Shown one piece after another: positions 1-6,279 of a DNA stretch of 8,814 nt. The translations under genes were made by a program, and so were the position numbers. This DNA comes from JAUIET01 sp045105115 (GTDB lineage: Bacteria > Pseudomonadota > Gammaproteobacteria > Pseudomonadales > JAUIET01), in NCBI GenBank assembly GCA_045105115.1, contig JBGCDE010000097.1, forward strand, positions 1 to 8,814. The letters run 5' to 3'. Within the stretch, counting starts at the first letter, position 1. The number at the start of each line of letters is the position of its first letter. The notes under the pieces were generated by a model, which saw only the letters and a list, made by a program, of their open reading frames with translations, ran no database searches and was not told the origin of the DNA.

Positions 1-301
1 CAATGGCTTCTGTTTCGCGAATATTGCCCAGAAACTGGTTGCCCAGGCCTTCGCCTTTGGAAGCACCGGCCACCAGGCCAGCAATATCAACGAACTCCAT
101 GCTGGTGGGCAGGATCTTTTCAGGTTTTACAATGGCGGCTAGCGCATCCAAACGAGGGTCAGGCATTGGCACCAAACCTGAGTTTGGTTCAATGGTACAA
201 AACGGAAAATTCTCTGCACCAATTCCGGCTTCAGTCAGCGCATTGAACAAGGTTGATTTGCCGACATTAGGAAGCCCGACAATTCCGCATTTAAATCCCA
301 T
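1..301 (-). CDS. ychF: Redox-regulated ATPase YchF (Obg-like), N-terminal part, cut by window edge
   Basis: Translation from the ATG at 301-299 gives the first 100 residues of a YchF/OLA1-type P-loop NTPase; the rest lies beyond base 1. The Walker A/G1 motif GLPNVGKS is at residues 9-16, a G2-like segment around T36, and the G3 motif DIAG at 72-75, followed by GLVAGASKGEGLGNQFL, the YchF switch II signature with a hydrophobic residue (L76) where classical GTPases often carry a catalytic glutamine. Family members hydrolyse ATP rather than GTP, bind ribosomes and have been linked to translation and oxidative stress; the NxxE motif that decides nucleotide preference is outside the window. The gene starts 17 bp after pth, the usual gammaproteobacterial arrangement, and is probably co-transcribed. 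A modest AAGG ribosome binding site lies about 8 nt before the ATG. Identification is firm; completeness of the gene cannot be judged. Confidence 0.97.
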   Translation of the reverse strand, partial: MGFKCGIVGLPNVGKSTLFNALTEAGIGAENFPFCTIEPNSGLVPMPDPRLDALAAIVKPEKILPTSMEFVDIAGLVAGASKGEGLGNQFLGNIRETEAI

Positions 302-318
302 ACTAGTGCCTTGTGCGG

Positions 319-918
319 TTATTCCGCCGGTTTGTGGTTGTGCATTAAGGTTTGTGCCCGCTGCCACTGGTCTTCAGCAATTAAGTCCAGTGATTTCAAG
401 CCTACATCAATGCAGTCTTCAATTAGGTTTCGCTCAGTGCTACTGGGTTTGCCTAGCACATGGCTGGTTACGTCGCGTTTGGGCGCAAGTTCTCGGGGGT
501 GGCCTATACCTAGCCTAAGCCGCATAAAGCTGCCGTTATTGCCCAACTGCTGCATGATGTTGCGCACACCGTTATTGCCGCCATGGCCGCCACCTTGCTT
601 TAGCTTGGCGGTGCCTAGAGGCAGGTCTAATTCGTCGTGTACAACCAGTATTGATTCCACCGGAATCTTATAAAAATTGGCGCAGGCTGCCACTGACTGC
701 CCGCTCAAATTCATAAAGGTGTCTGGCACCAACAAGCGAACGGTGTGGCCGGCCAGTCGCATTGTGGCGGTCGCACCTTTCAGTTTTTTGTCGGCTTGCA
801 ATACCACGCCACTCCGGCGTGCAAGTTCGTCTACGAACCACACACCGGCATTGTGTCGAGTATCAACGTATTCGGGCCCGGGGTTACCAAGCCCTGCGAT
901 TAGCTGCAGTGCTGCCAT
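319..918 (-). CDS. pth: Peptidyl-tRNA hydrolase
   Basis: This 199-residue protein is a full-length bacterial Pth (family about 190-200 aa). The cytosolic enzyme cleaves the ester bond of peptidyl-tRNAs that drop off ribosomes, recycling tRNA. Signature segments are in order: GLGNPG at residues 9-14, TRHNAG at 20-25, FMNLSG at 68-73, HDELDLP at 94-100 and GGGHGGNNGVRN at 109-120. By alignment from memory with the E. coli enzyme, catalytic His20 corresponds to H22, Asp93 to D95, and substrate-binding Asn10, Asn68 and Asn114 to N12, N70 and N116; all are present. The gene lies 18 bp after rplY and 17 bp before ychF, so the three probably share a transcript. No clear Shine-Dalgarno sequence precedes the ATG, suggesting translation is helped by coupling to rplY. 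Nothing looks truncated. Confidence 0.98.
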   Translation of the reverse strand: MAALQLIAGLGNPGPEYVDTRHNAGVWFVDELARRSGVVLQADKKLKGATATMRLAGHTVRLLVPDTFMNLSGQSVAACANFYKIPVESILVVHDELDLPLGTAKLKQGGGHGGNNGVRNIMQQLGNNGSFMRLRLGIGHPRELAPKRDVTSHVLGKPSSTERNLIEDCIDVGLKSLDLIAEDQWQRAQTLMHNHKPAE

Positions 919-936
919 TCAAGGCAAAAGAAGAGT

Positions 937-1617
937 TTATTCCTCTTCTTCCTCGCCGTCAGTGTCAGCCGCTGCGTCTTCACCAGCGTCATCAGAAGGT
1001 GCAGCATCAGCATCATCTTCTTCATCACCGCCGCCTTTAGGCGCGTTAATGGCCGCAATCGGCAAGTCATGCTCTTCACCGTGTGACAGAGCAACACTTT
1101 CAACGCCTTCTGGTAGAACAATGTCAGACAAATGCAGCTGTTGGCCCAGTTCTACTTCAGCCATGTCTACTTCAATGTACTCAGGCAAGTCCTTAGGCAG
1201 AACGTTTACCTCAATATCAGTTGCGCTGTGCAAGATAATACCGCCTTGCATTTTAACGCCAACGCACACGTCTTCATTGATGAAGTGCAGAGGAACGTTA
1301 ACGGTGATGATCTGGCCTTTAACAATGCGCAGAAAATCAGCGTGAATCAGGCGCTGCTTGGCCGGGTGGCGTTGCAGGTCTTTGATAATCACGTCTTCTG
1401 GTGTGCCATCGATATTCAGTTCGATGATGTGAGAATAAAACGCTTCGTTGCTGGTGGCTTTCAGTATGTCCTTGTGAGGAATGCTGATGTTCACAGGCTC
1501 AGATTTGCCACCGTATACAATAGCGGGCATCAGGTCATTATTACGACGTAGGCGGCGGCTCGCACCTTTCCCTAAGTCTGCGCGGCTTTGCGCATGTAGT
1601 ACGAATTCGTCAGACAT
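937..1617 (-). CDS. rplY: 50S ribosomal protein L25, long TL5/CTC form with acidic tail
   Basis: This 226-residue protein is the two-domain form of bL25 (general stress protein CTC family), longer than the 94-aa single-domain E. coli L25. Residues about 5-95 form the L25 core, which binds 5S rRNA at the central protuberance of the large subunit; it includes the basic GKGASRRLRR stretch (16-25) and PAIVYGG (31-37). Residues about 100-190 form the beta-rich TL5 C-terminal domain. After a GGG hinge (195-197) comes an unusual tail, residues 198-226, with 17 Asp/Glu in 29 and ending in five glutamates. The start is well supported by a strong Shine-Dalgarno sequence 7 nt upstream. It follows prs by 69 bp and precedes pth by 18 bp. 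A single bacterial gene named rplY, or ctc in some annotations, is meant. The identification is firm; the tail has no assigned function. Confidence 0.97.
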   Translation of the reverse strand: MSDEFVLHAQSRADLGKGASRRLRRNNDLMPAIVYGGKSEPVNISIPHKDILKATSNEAFYSHIIELNIDGTPEDVIIKDLQRHPAKQRLIHADFLRIVKGQIITVNVPLHFINEDVCVGVKMQGGIILHSATDIEVNVLPKDLPEYIEVDMAEVELGQQLHLSDIVLPEGVESVALSHGEEHDLPIAAINAPKGGGDEEDDADAAPSDDAGEDAAADTDGEEEEE

Positions 1618-1623
1618 TTTCCG

Positions 1624-1632
1624 ACTCCTTTG
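1624..1632 (-). promoter_or_regulatory. Strong ribosome binding site of rplY
   Basis: Read on the minus strand this site is CAAAGGAGT, with the AGGAG core 7 nt before the rplY ATG. It is the best Shine-Dalgarno match among the leftward genes, consistent with the high output expected for a ribosomal protein, and it fixes the rplY start. Confidence 0.8.
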
Positions 1633-1686
1633 TTAACAGCGAGAACCTGCGACCAGTTCTGCTGCGGTTAGTAAAACCCTGTTCCT

Positions 1687-2631
1687 TTATTGAAACAGAG
1701 CGCTTATAGATTCTTCGTTGCTGACCCGGCGAATCGATTCGGCCAGTAGGGCAGATATGCTCAATTGGCGAATAGTGCCACAGGCCAGCGCGGCTTCTTG
1801 CAACGGAATAGTGTCTGTCACAACCAATTCATCCAGAGACGAGGCTTTTAGGTTTTCTATGGCTTTGCCAGACAACACCGCGTGGGTACAGTACGCAACC
1901 ACTTTCTCTGCGCCGTTTTCTTTGAGCGCTTCGGCGGCTTTGCATAAAGTGCCTGCGGTATCCACCATGTCATCAACCATAATGCAGGTCTTACCGCTGA
2001 CATCACCAATAATGTGCATCACTTGCGCTACGTTCGCCTGTGGGCGACGCTTGTCGATAATGGCAAGGTCGGCATCATCCAGTGACTTCGCTACAGCGCG
2101 TGCTCTTACAACACCACCAATATCCGGGCTGACAACAGTCGCTTTGCTGTAGCGTTGCTTTCTGATGTCTTCGGTCAGTACCGGGGCGCCATACACGTTA
2201 TCAACCGCGCAATCGAAAAACCCCTGAATTTGCTCAGCGTGTAAATCAACGGTGAGAACACGGTCAACGCCTGCATTTACAATCATGTCAGCGCACACTT
2301 TCGCGCTGATAGGTACTCGCACTGATCGTACGCGACGATCCTGGCGTGAGTAGCCAAAGTAGGGCACTACGGCTGTTATTTTGCCAGCTGATGAGCGACG
2401 CAGCGCGTCAACCATCAACACCAGCTCCATTAGGCTGGAGTTTGTGGGGCGGCAGGTAGACTGAATAACAAATACGTCTTTACCGCGTACATTTTCTTTG
2501 AGTTCGATCGAGATCTCGCCGTCACTGAATTTGGAAACCTCAGCATTACCAAGGGAAACCCCCAGCTTGCGGCTAATGTCGCGTGCCAGTTCTGGATTGG
2601 AATTGCCGCTGAACAGCACAAGGTTTCGCAT
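1687..2631 (-). CDS. prs: Ribose-phosphate pyrophosphokinase (PRPP synthetase)
   Basis: This class I PRPP synthetase transfers the pyrophosphoryl group of ATP to ribose 5-phosphate, making PRPP for purine, pyrimidine, NAD, histidine and tryptophan synthesis in the cytosol. The 314-residue protein matches the usual length of about 315. Visible motifs are the ATP-binding RQDR at residues 96-99 with the following flexible loop, DLHAEQIQGFF at 129-139 with metal/catalytic H131, the catalytic flexible loop KRRP at 194-197, and the PRPP-binding loop VDDMVDTAGT at 219-228. The open frame continues upstream to 2742, but that extension runs through the tRNA-Gln gene; the ATG at 2631-2629 gives MRNLVLFSGN, the normal family N-terminus, so it is the start. 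The leader from the tRNA 3' end is only 35 nt and has no strong Shine-Dalgarno sequence. The stop is TAA at 1689-1687. Confidence 0.98.
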   Translation of the reverse strand: MRNLVLFSGNSNPELARDISRKLGVSLGNAEVSKFSDGEISIELKENVRGKDVFVIQSTCRPTNSSLMELVLMVDALRRSSAGKITAVVPYFGYSRQDRRVRSVRVPISAKVCADMIVNAGVDRVLTVDLHAEQIQGFFDCAVDNVYGAPVLTEDIRKQRYSKATVVSPDIGGVVRARAVAKSLDDADLAIIDKRRPQANVAQVMHIIGDVSGKTCIMVDDMVDTAGTLCKAAEALKENGAEKVVAYCTHAVLSGKAIENLKASSLDELVVTDTIPLQEAALACGTIRQLSISALLAESIRRVSNEESISALFQ

Positions 2632-2666
2632 CGTGTTAGAACTCGTTGTCTCAATCGAAGGAAAAA

Positions 2667-2741
2667 TGGCTGGGGCGGCAGGATTCGAACCTGCGGATGC
2701 TGAGATCAAAACCCAGTGCCTTACCGCTTGGCGACGCCCCA
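2667..2741 (-). tRNA. tRNA-Gln, anticodon UUG
   Basis: The minus strand folds into a complete 75-nt cloverleaf including an encoded CCA. The acceptor stem TGGGGCG (2741-2735) pairs perfectly with CGCCCCA (2677-2671), followed by discriminator G (2670) and CCA (2669-2667). The anticodon arm pairs CTGGG with CTCAG around loop TTTTGAT, placing anticodon TTG at 2709-2707. The T arm GCAGG/CCTGC encloses the standard TTCGAAT loop. The weak first pair U1-A72 and discriminator G are typical of bacterial tRNA-Gln and help recognition by glutaminyl-tRNA synthetase. It sits 10 bp after ispE and 35 bp before prs, in the same direction, so it is probably cut out of a longer transcript by RNase P and 3' processing nucleases, or driven by the candidate promoter at 2751-2777. 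Confidence 0.98.
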
Positions 2742-2750
2742 ATTAAACCT

Positions 2751-2777
2751 GTTATACCTGTTTTACTTCGCTTTCAA
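2751..2777 (-). promoter_or_regulatory. Candidate sigma70-type promoter for tRNA-Gln and prs
   Basis: On the minus strand TTGAAA (2777-2772, five of six consensus bases) is followed after 15 bp by TATAAC (2756-2751, five of six), with the ispE stop codon TAA inside the -10 element. Transcription would start about 3 nt before the mature tRNA 5' end. The 15-bp spacer is shorter than the preferred 16-18 bp, and the site could be chance. Prediction only. Confidence 0.35.
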
Positions 2778-3624
2778 ACTTCGCCAGATCATCGTGCGCT
2801 GGTGAAGTATTCAGACCTTGCGTTACAAACGCCTGCCAAGGCTTGGGTACCTGCTGAAGCACAGTCTCAGCGCCTTGCTTAGACTTGAACTCAGCGAAAA
2901 TACACGCGCCGGTACCGGTTAGCCTAGGCTTGGAAAACGATTCCAGCCAGTCCATTGCGGCCCTTATTTCAGGGTACAATTTCTGCGCTATCGGTAAACA
3001 GTCATTGCGGGTACAGGTGGCCCCACTCAGAAAGGCGGCTATTTTGATCGGAGAGGTGTTACGTGTCAATTCCTGCTGCGAAAAAATACTGGCTGTTGAT
3101 ACCTCGCAGGCGGGCTTTAGCAGCAAGTACCACGGTGTTGGTACATCTACGGGGGTGAGTTGCCCGCCTGTGCCTTCCGCGAAAGCGGCTTTTCCCTGAA
3201 TAAACACAGGTACGTCAGCCCCTAGCTTGGCGCCCATCGTGGCCAGCTGAGAGAGGTTCAGACCTGTTTTCCATAGAGCGTTCAACGCTAAAAGGGTGCT
3301 GGCCGCGTCGGAACTGCCGCCACCTACACCGCCGCCCACCGGAATATGCTTGTCTACCTGGATTCTGGCGCCCAAACGGCAGCCAGTAGCGGCCTGTAAT
3401 GCAATCGCGGCCCTGGTGATCAGGTTATTTTCCGCATCCACGTTCATGCCACTGCCTTGCAGCTCAATGCGCGGCTCTTCCAGGCGCTGAAACTGTAGCT
3501 GATCGGCCAAATCCAGAAACTGAAATACAGTTTGCAGGTCGTGATAGCCGTCCGGGCGTTGCCTGTTAATGTGCAGAAACAGATTAATTTTGGCTGGCGC
3601 GCGCAGGGATAAAGAGCTGACCAT
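2752..3624 (-). CDS. ispE: 4-diphosphocytidyl-2-C-methyl-D-erythritol kinase
   Basis: This GHMP-superfamily kinase phosphorylates the 2-hydroxyl of 4-diphosphocytidyl-2-C-methyl-D-erythritol with ATP, a middle step of the MEP pathway to isoprenoid precursors. The protein has 290 residues, normal for the family. The N-terminal substrate motif PAKINLFL is at residues 10-17 with K12, then GYHDLQT at 26-32, the glycine-rich GHMP ATP-binding loop PVGGGVGGGSSDAA at 95-108, the catalytic Asp in GADVPVF (D137), and the C-terminal motif TGTGAC at 236-241. Its ATG lies 2 nt after the lolB TAG and has no evident Shine-Dalgarno sequence, so translation is probably coupled to lolB. Its stop lies 10 bp before tRNA-Gln and overlaps a possible -10 element. 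An older name for the gene is ipk. Nothing essential appears missing. Confidence 0.98.
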   Translation of the reverse strand: MVSSLSLRAPAKINLFLHINRQRPDGYHDLQTVFQFLDLADQLQFQRLEEPRIELQGSGMNVDAENNLITRAAIALQAATGCRLGARIQVDKHIPVGGGVGGGSSDAASTLLALNALWKTGLNLSQLATMGAKLGADVPVFIQGKAAFAEGTGGQLTPVDVPTPWYLLLKPACEVSTASIFSQQELTRNTSPIKIAAFLSGATCTRNDCLPIAQKLYPEIRAAMDWLESFSKPRLTGTGACIFAEFKSKQGAETVLQQVPKPWQAFVTQGLNTSPAHDDLAKFESEVKQV

Positions 3625-3626
3625 CG

Positions 3627-4253
3627 CTAGTTTGCGGGCTTGGCGTTGGCTGGAATAGTCCAGCGGCTGACGAGTATGGTGATTTTCTCTTTAGTGTCAG
3701 ACGGTTTGCCGGTGGCGGGCTGAATCACAATTCGCCTAGGCAGCAGGAATTCTTTATGAGTCTTGTAGCGGTCAAAGCTCAGCAACCAGCCGTCTTGTTC
3801 AAATGTGGCGGGTAGTCCAGACACAGGGTCCAGGGTCAAATGTCTAAGCTTTGAATCGGCGGCTAATCCGCGCACCCAGTAGCGAATATTATCCAGTGGA
3901 GCACGTAGCCCGGTGACCTGATGCAATAAATCATCAGCTGAATCTGCGGTTATTGGGGGCTTTCCAGCCTGCTGTACGCTGACTTGGTCGCCGCTATTTT
4001 CAATGCGCACCGCACCGATGCCTAATGGGCCGCTTAGGCGAATAGCGTATCCGTCATTGGTCTGCTGCCAATTGAGCATTGCCGAGCGTGGCTTGCCATC
4101 TACCTTCAGGCCAATCTTGCCGCGTAGCTGCCAATCAGGATAAGCAAGCAGTGCGGCGCGCTGCTGCTGATAATCGGTGCTTTCGATAATACTCTGCTGC
4201 GCGCAAGCGGCTATCAGCAGCAGGCAGCAGGCGAGCGCGCATCTGGCTGTCAC
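3627..4253 (-). CDS. lolB: Outer-membrane lipoprotein receptor LolB
   Basis: LolB is an outer-membrane lipoprotein that takes mature lipoproteins from the periplasmic carrier LolA and inserts them into the inner leaflet of the outer membrane. The product is 208 residues, as expected for LolB (about 200-210). It opens with a short lipoprotein signal peptide whose lipobox IAAC gives acylated Cys17; Ala at +2 fits outer-membrane sorting. The mature part shows the family pattern WQLRGKIGLKV (41-51), an NW strand end, SGPLGIGAVRIE (about 74-85) and PLDNIRYWVRGL further on. The start is GTG at 4253-4251, overlapping the TGA of the upstream TPR gene (GTGA), and there is no in-frame ATG before the signal sequence; no Shine-Dalgarno sequence is seen, so reinitiation after the TPR gene is likely. 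Gene order next to ispE supports the assignment strongly. Confidence 0.93.
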   Translation of the reverse strand: MTARCALACCLLLIAACAQQSIIESTDYQQQRAALLAYPDWQLRGKIGLKVDGKPRSAMLNWQQTNDGYAIRLSGPLGIGAVRIENSGDQVSVQQAGKPPITADSADDLLHQVTGLRAPLDNIRYWVRGLAADSKLRHLTLDPVSGLPATFEQDGWLLSFDRYKTHKEFLLPRRIVIQPATGKPSDTKEKITILVSRWTIPANAKPAN

Positions 4254-6028
4254 GGCTGACCGAACCGCTCAATAATGTCTTTCATAAATTGATTGTCAGG
4301 CTCGGCCTCTATGGCCTTGCGCCATATTTCTTTGGCTTGGTCTTGTCGGCCGGCCACCCACAGGGCTTCGCCTAAGTGCGCGGCTACTTCAGGGTCAGGA
4401 AACATCTGGTAGGCTTTCTGCAGGTGTACCAGTGCTTCATCGAGGTCGCCACGCTTAAAATGAACCCAACCCAGGCTGTCGATAATCGCGGGGTCATTAG
4501 GTTTTAATGTGATCGCCTTTTGAATCAGCACCAAAGCTTCATCAAAACGCTTGGTATTGACTGTTAACGAATAACCCAGAGCATTCAGTGCGGCGGCATT
4601 GTCAGGTTCAACGCTCAGAAGCTGGCGCAGGTCGCTTTCGGCACCGTTCAGGTCTTTGCGCTTTTCACTCAACATTGAGCGCGCGTAGAGCAACTCGGTG
4701 TTATCAGGGTTACTCTCTAAGGATTCGGTGAGCAGGTCATAACTTCGATCTAACTCGCCATGGCTGGTTAAGGTGTTGGCGCTCAGCAGTTTCAAGTCCA
4801 CGGCTTGAGCCGGGTATTTCACCGCCAAATCGTCAAGATGCGTCATGGCATCGTCTAGCTGGTCACGTTCACTCAGTAACTGCGCATAGCGCGCTTGCGC
4901 AGGAATAAAAACGCGGCCAGGTGTAACGTTTGCATAGTGAACCAGGGCTTCGTCAATTAGCTCGCGGTCTTCTTGAACCAGACCCAGGTAGTAGTGCACC
5001 GACGCATTTTCAGGGTCTAGCTCCAGTAAGGTGTCGAGCAGGTCTTTTGCTTCAGCAAGTTTTTGATTTTCGCGGTACACAAGTGCCAAGGTGAACTTCA
5101 GCTCAAAGTCAGACGGGTGCTTCGCTACCAAACGTTCAAATTCCTGCTCAGCACGGGGCATGTCAGAGCGCGTTAGCAGGCGAGCGTATTGCAGATGCAG
5201 GCGTTTATTGTCTTCGTCTTTGGCTAGTGCTTTCTTAATGCCGCTGATGGCCTCGTCGCTACGATTTAATTTTTCCAGCAATTGTGATTCGGTGATCAAT
5301 GCCGAAACCCGGCCCCGATTTGCTGCGTGTTCATCCAGCTTCAAGCTCTCACGCACGCTTAATAAGGCCGCATCGGTGTTGCCCAAACTGTCTTCCAGCG
5401 TGGCAACACCCAACCAAAGGTCGGAATTTTTCGGGTGCCGTTCAATCAGCCCCTGCATCTGGGTTAGTACTTCTTGTTTGCGCGAATGGGTAAGGTTTGA
5501 CGCTGAGCCAGCCAGCTGGGTGAATTGTGTGCTGCCGCCCAGTTCCATCGCCCCGACCATATGCGCCATGGCGCGATCCAGATCTCTGGCGCGGGCTTGA
5601 TGAATAGCCGCTGAGCGCAGTGCATCAGAGTCTCCCGGTGCCGCCTTTGCCCACAATTCAGAGGCGCGCAAGGCCACAGCCTCGGCACGCAGTAGCTCAG
5701 CCAGTGCGGTTGCATGGCGCGCGATGCCAGCGTCTTCGGTTTTTGCTGCCTGGCGCAAGTAGTTTCGTAAGGCCACGTCGTAGCGGTTTCTCTGTGCGGC
5801 AATATCGGCAACCAGCAGAGAGTAGAGTGTTTGCAGCTCAAAAGGTCTGGCCGGTGGCTCAGGTTCCTTGACCTCAAGCTCATCGGCCTGCTCAACAGGT
5901 GCTGCTGCGGTTGTTTCTACGTCTGGTACGCTGGCACAAGATGTGACAAACGTTAAAGTCAGTAGCGCGATGAAAGTGGGTTTTCGCAAAATACCGGCGT
6001 TTAGGCAGATAATGGGCGCAAATTCCAT
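4250..6028 (-). CDS. TPR-repeat lipoprotein encoded upstream of lolB, function unknown
   Basis: This 592-residue protein begins with a lipoprotein signal: basic residues R15/K16, a hydrophobic stretch (about 18-28) and lipobox VTSC with Cys31, then Ala, so it is predicted to be lipid-anchored and probably in the outer membrane. A Pro/Glu-rich linker (about 40-62) leads into helical TPR repeats filling residues about 65-585. The clearest units are DEAISGIKKALAKDEDN (258-274), AEAKDLLDTLLELDPEN (325-341), FDEALVLIQKAITLKPND (495-512) and LDEALVHLQKAYQMFPD (529-545), with LNALGY and IDSLGWVHFKRG at the repeat starts. It resembles the TPR protein upstream of lolB in Pseudomonas (PA4667, from memory). 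The ATG at 6028 is preferred over an in-frame GTG at 6061 because it has an AAGGA site 5 nt upstream. The 3' end overlaps lolB by 4 bp. TPRs mediate protein contacts; the partner is not deducible. Confidence 0.88.
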   Translation of the reverse strand: MEFAPIICLNAGILRKPTFIALLTLTFVTSCASVPDVETTAAAPVEQADELEVKEPEPPARPFELQTLYSLLVADIAAQRNRYDVALRNYLRQAAKTEDAGIARHATALAELLRAEAVALRASELWAKAAPGDSDALRSAAIHQARARDLDRAMAHMVGAMELGGSTQFTQLAGSASNLTHSRKQEVLTQMQGLIERHPKNSDLWLGVATLEDSLGNTDAALLSVRESLKLDEHAANRGRVSALITESQLLEKLNRSDEAISGIKKALAKDEDNKRLHLQYARLLTRSDMPRAEQEFERLVAKHPSDFELKFTLALVYRENQKLAEAKDLLDTLLELDPENASVHYYLGLVQEDRELIDEALVHYANVTPGRVFIPAQARYAQLLSERDQLDDAMTHLDDLAVKYPAQAVDLKLLSANTLTSHGELDRSYDLLTESLESNPDNTELLYARSMLSEKRKDLNGAESDLRQLLSVEPDNAAALNALGYSLTVNTKRFDEALVLIQKAITLKPNDPAIIDSLGWVHFKRGDLDEALVHLQKAYQMFPDPEVAAHLGEALWVAGRQDQAKEIWRKAIEAEPDNQFMKDIIERFGQP

Positions 6029-6033
6029 GGGGT

Positions 6034-6038
6034 TCCTT
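6034..6038 (-). promoter_or_regulatory. Ribosome binding site deciding the TPR gene start
   Basis: AAGGA on the minus strand lies 5 nt before the ATG at 6028-6026. The longer in-frame start, a GTG at 6061, has no comparable sequence and would add 11 residues before an already complete signal peptide. Confidence 0.6.
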
Positions 6039-6081
6039 GCAACAAATCTAGGGTAAAGCACAGTTCGTCCAGCCCGTGTTG

Positions 6082-6137
6082 ATCTGGTTTGTCACAGCAT
6101 CAACGGCACTCAGGCACTGTTTCATTGTAAACCAGAT
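6082..6137. repeat. 9-bp inverted repeat with 38-nt loop in the divergent region
   Basis: ATCTGGTTT at 6082-6090 is the exact reverse complement of AAACCAGAT at 6129-6137, and the stem could extend by two G-T wobbles. The enclosed 38 nt contain two copies of GGCACT (6105-6110 and 6113-6118). It could be a regulator's binding sites, an mRNA leader stem for the TPR gene, or chance. Confidence 0.45.
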
Positions 6138-6279
6138 GCCTAAATGTTTGAGTCTTAAAAGTGTGATTCTATCCATTCGTCGTGCTTTATGGTCCGTAGT
6201 GTTGATAAAATGCCGGGTTAAGCAGGTTCGTCCTTAATAGGGGCAACTGACATCAGCCGCAGGTTCAATCTCAGCTAAC

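Larger units (their letters stand above)
6029..6279. other. Divergent intergenic region between the TPR gene and hemA
   Basis: This 251-bp stretch must hold the leftward promoter(s) for the TPR-lolB-ispE array and the rightward promoter for hemA-prfA-prmC, but no convincing pair of -35 and -10 elements is seen. Isolated -10-like boxes are TAAAAT at 6206-6211 (plus strand) and TAGAAT within 6168-6178 (minus strand), neither with a good -35 at normal distance. It contains the inverted repeat at 6082-6137, listed separately, and a short direct repeat TTCGTCC near 6064 and 6227. No small reading frame or RNA gene was recognised. Confidence 0.5.

Noticed and set aside
3..673. Plus-strand open frames of 171 and 120 codons opposite ychF and pth
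   Set aside because: They lie antisense to genes with full family motifs, have no recognisable protein content and no ribosome binding site.
1633..1680. AGAAC/GTTCT hairpin between prs and rplY as a terminator or leader structure
   Set aside because: The stem is only 5 bp with a 9-nt loop and no T run; too weak to claim.
2662..2690. Run of five T after the tRNA-Gln 3' end as an intrinsic terminator
   Set aside because: The nearest local hairpin is the T arm, which is separated from the T run by 12 nt, so the geometry does not fit an intrinsic terminator, and prs follows directly.
2632..2742. A 37-residue N-terminal extension of Prs
   Set aside because: The extra codons are read through the tRNA-Gln gene, and the internal ATG at 2631 gives the normal PRPP synthetase N-terminus and length.
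6029..6061. GTG start at 6061 for the TPR gene, adding 11 residues
   Set aside because: No Shine-Dalgarno sequence, whereas the ATG at 6028 has AAGGA at good spacing and keeps an intact lipoprotein signal.
6202..6238. TTGATA (6202) paired with CTTAAT (6233) as a hemA promoter
   Set aside because: The spacer is about 25 bp, well outside the working range, and the second element matches only four of six bases.
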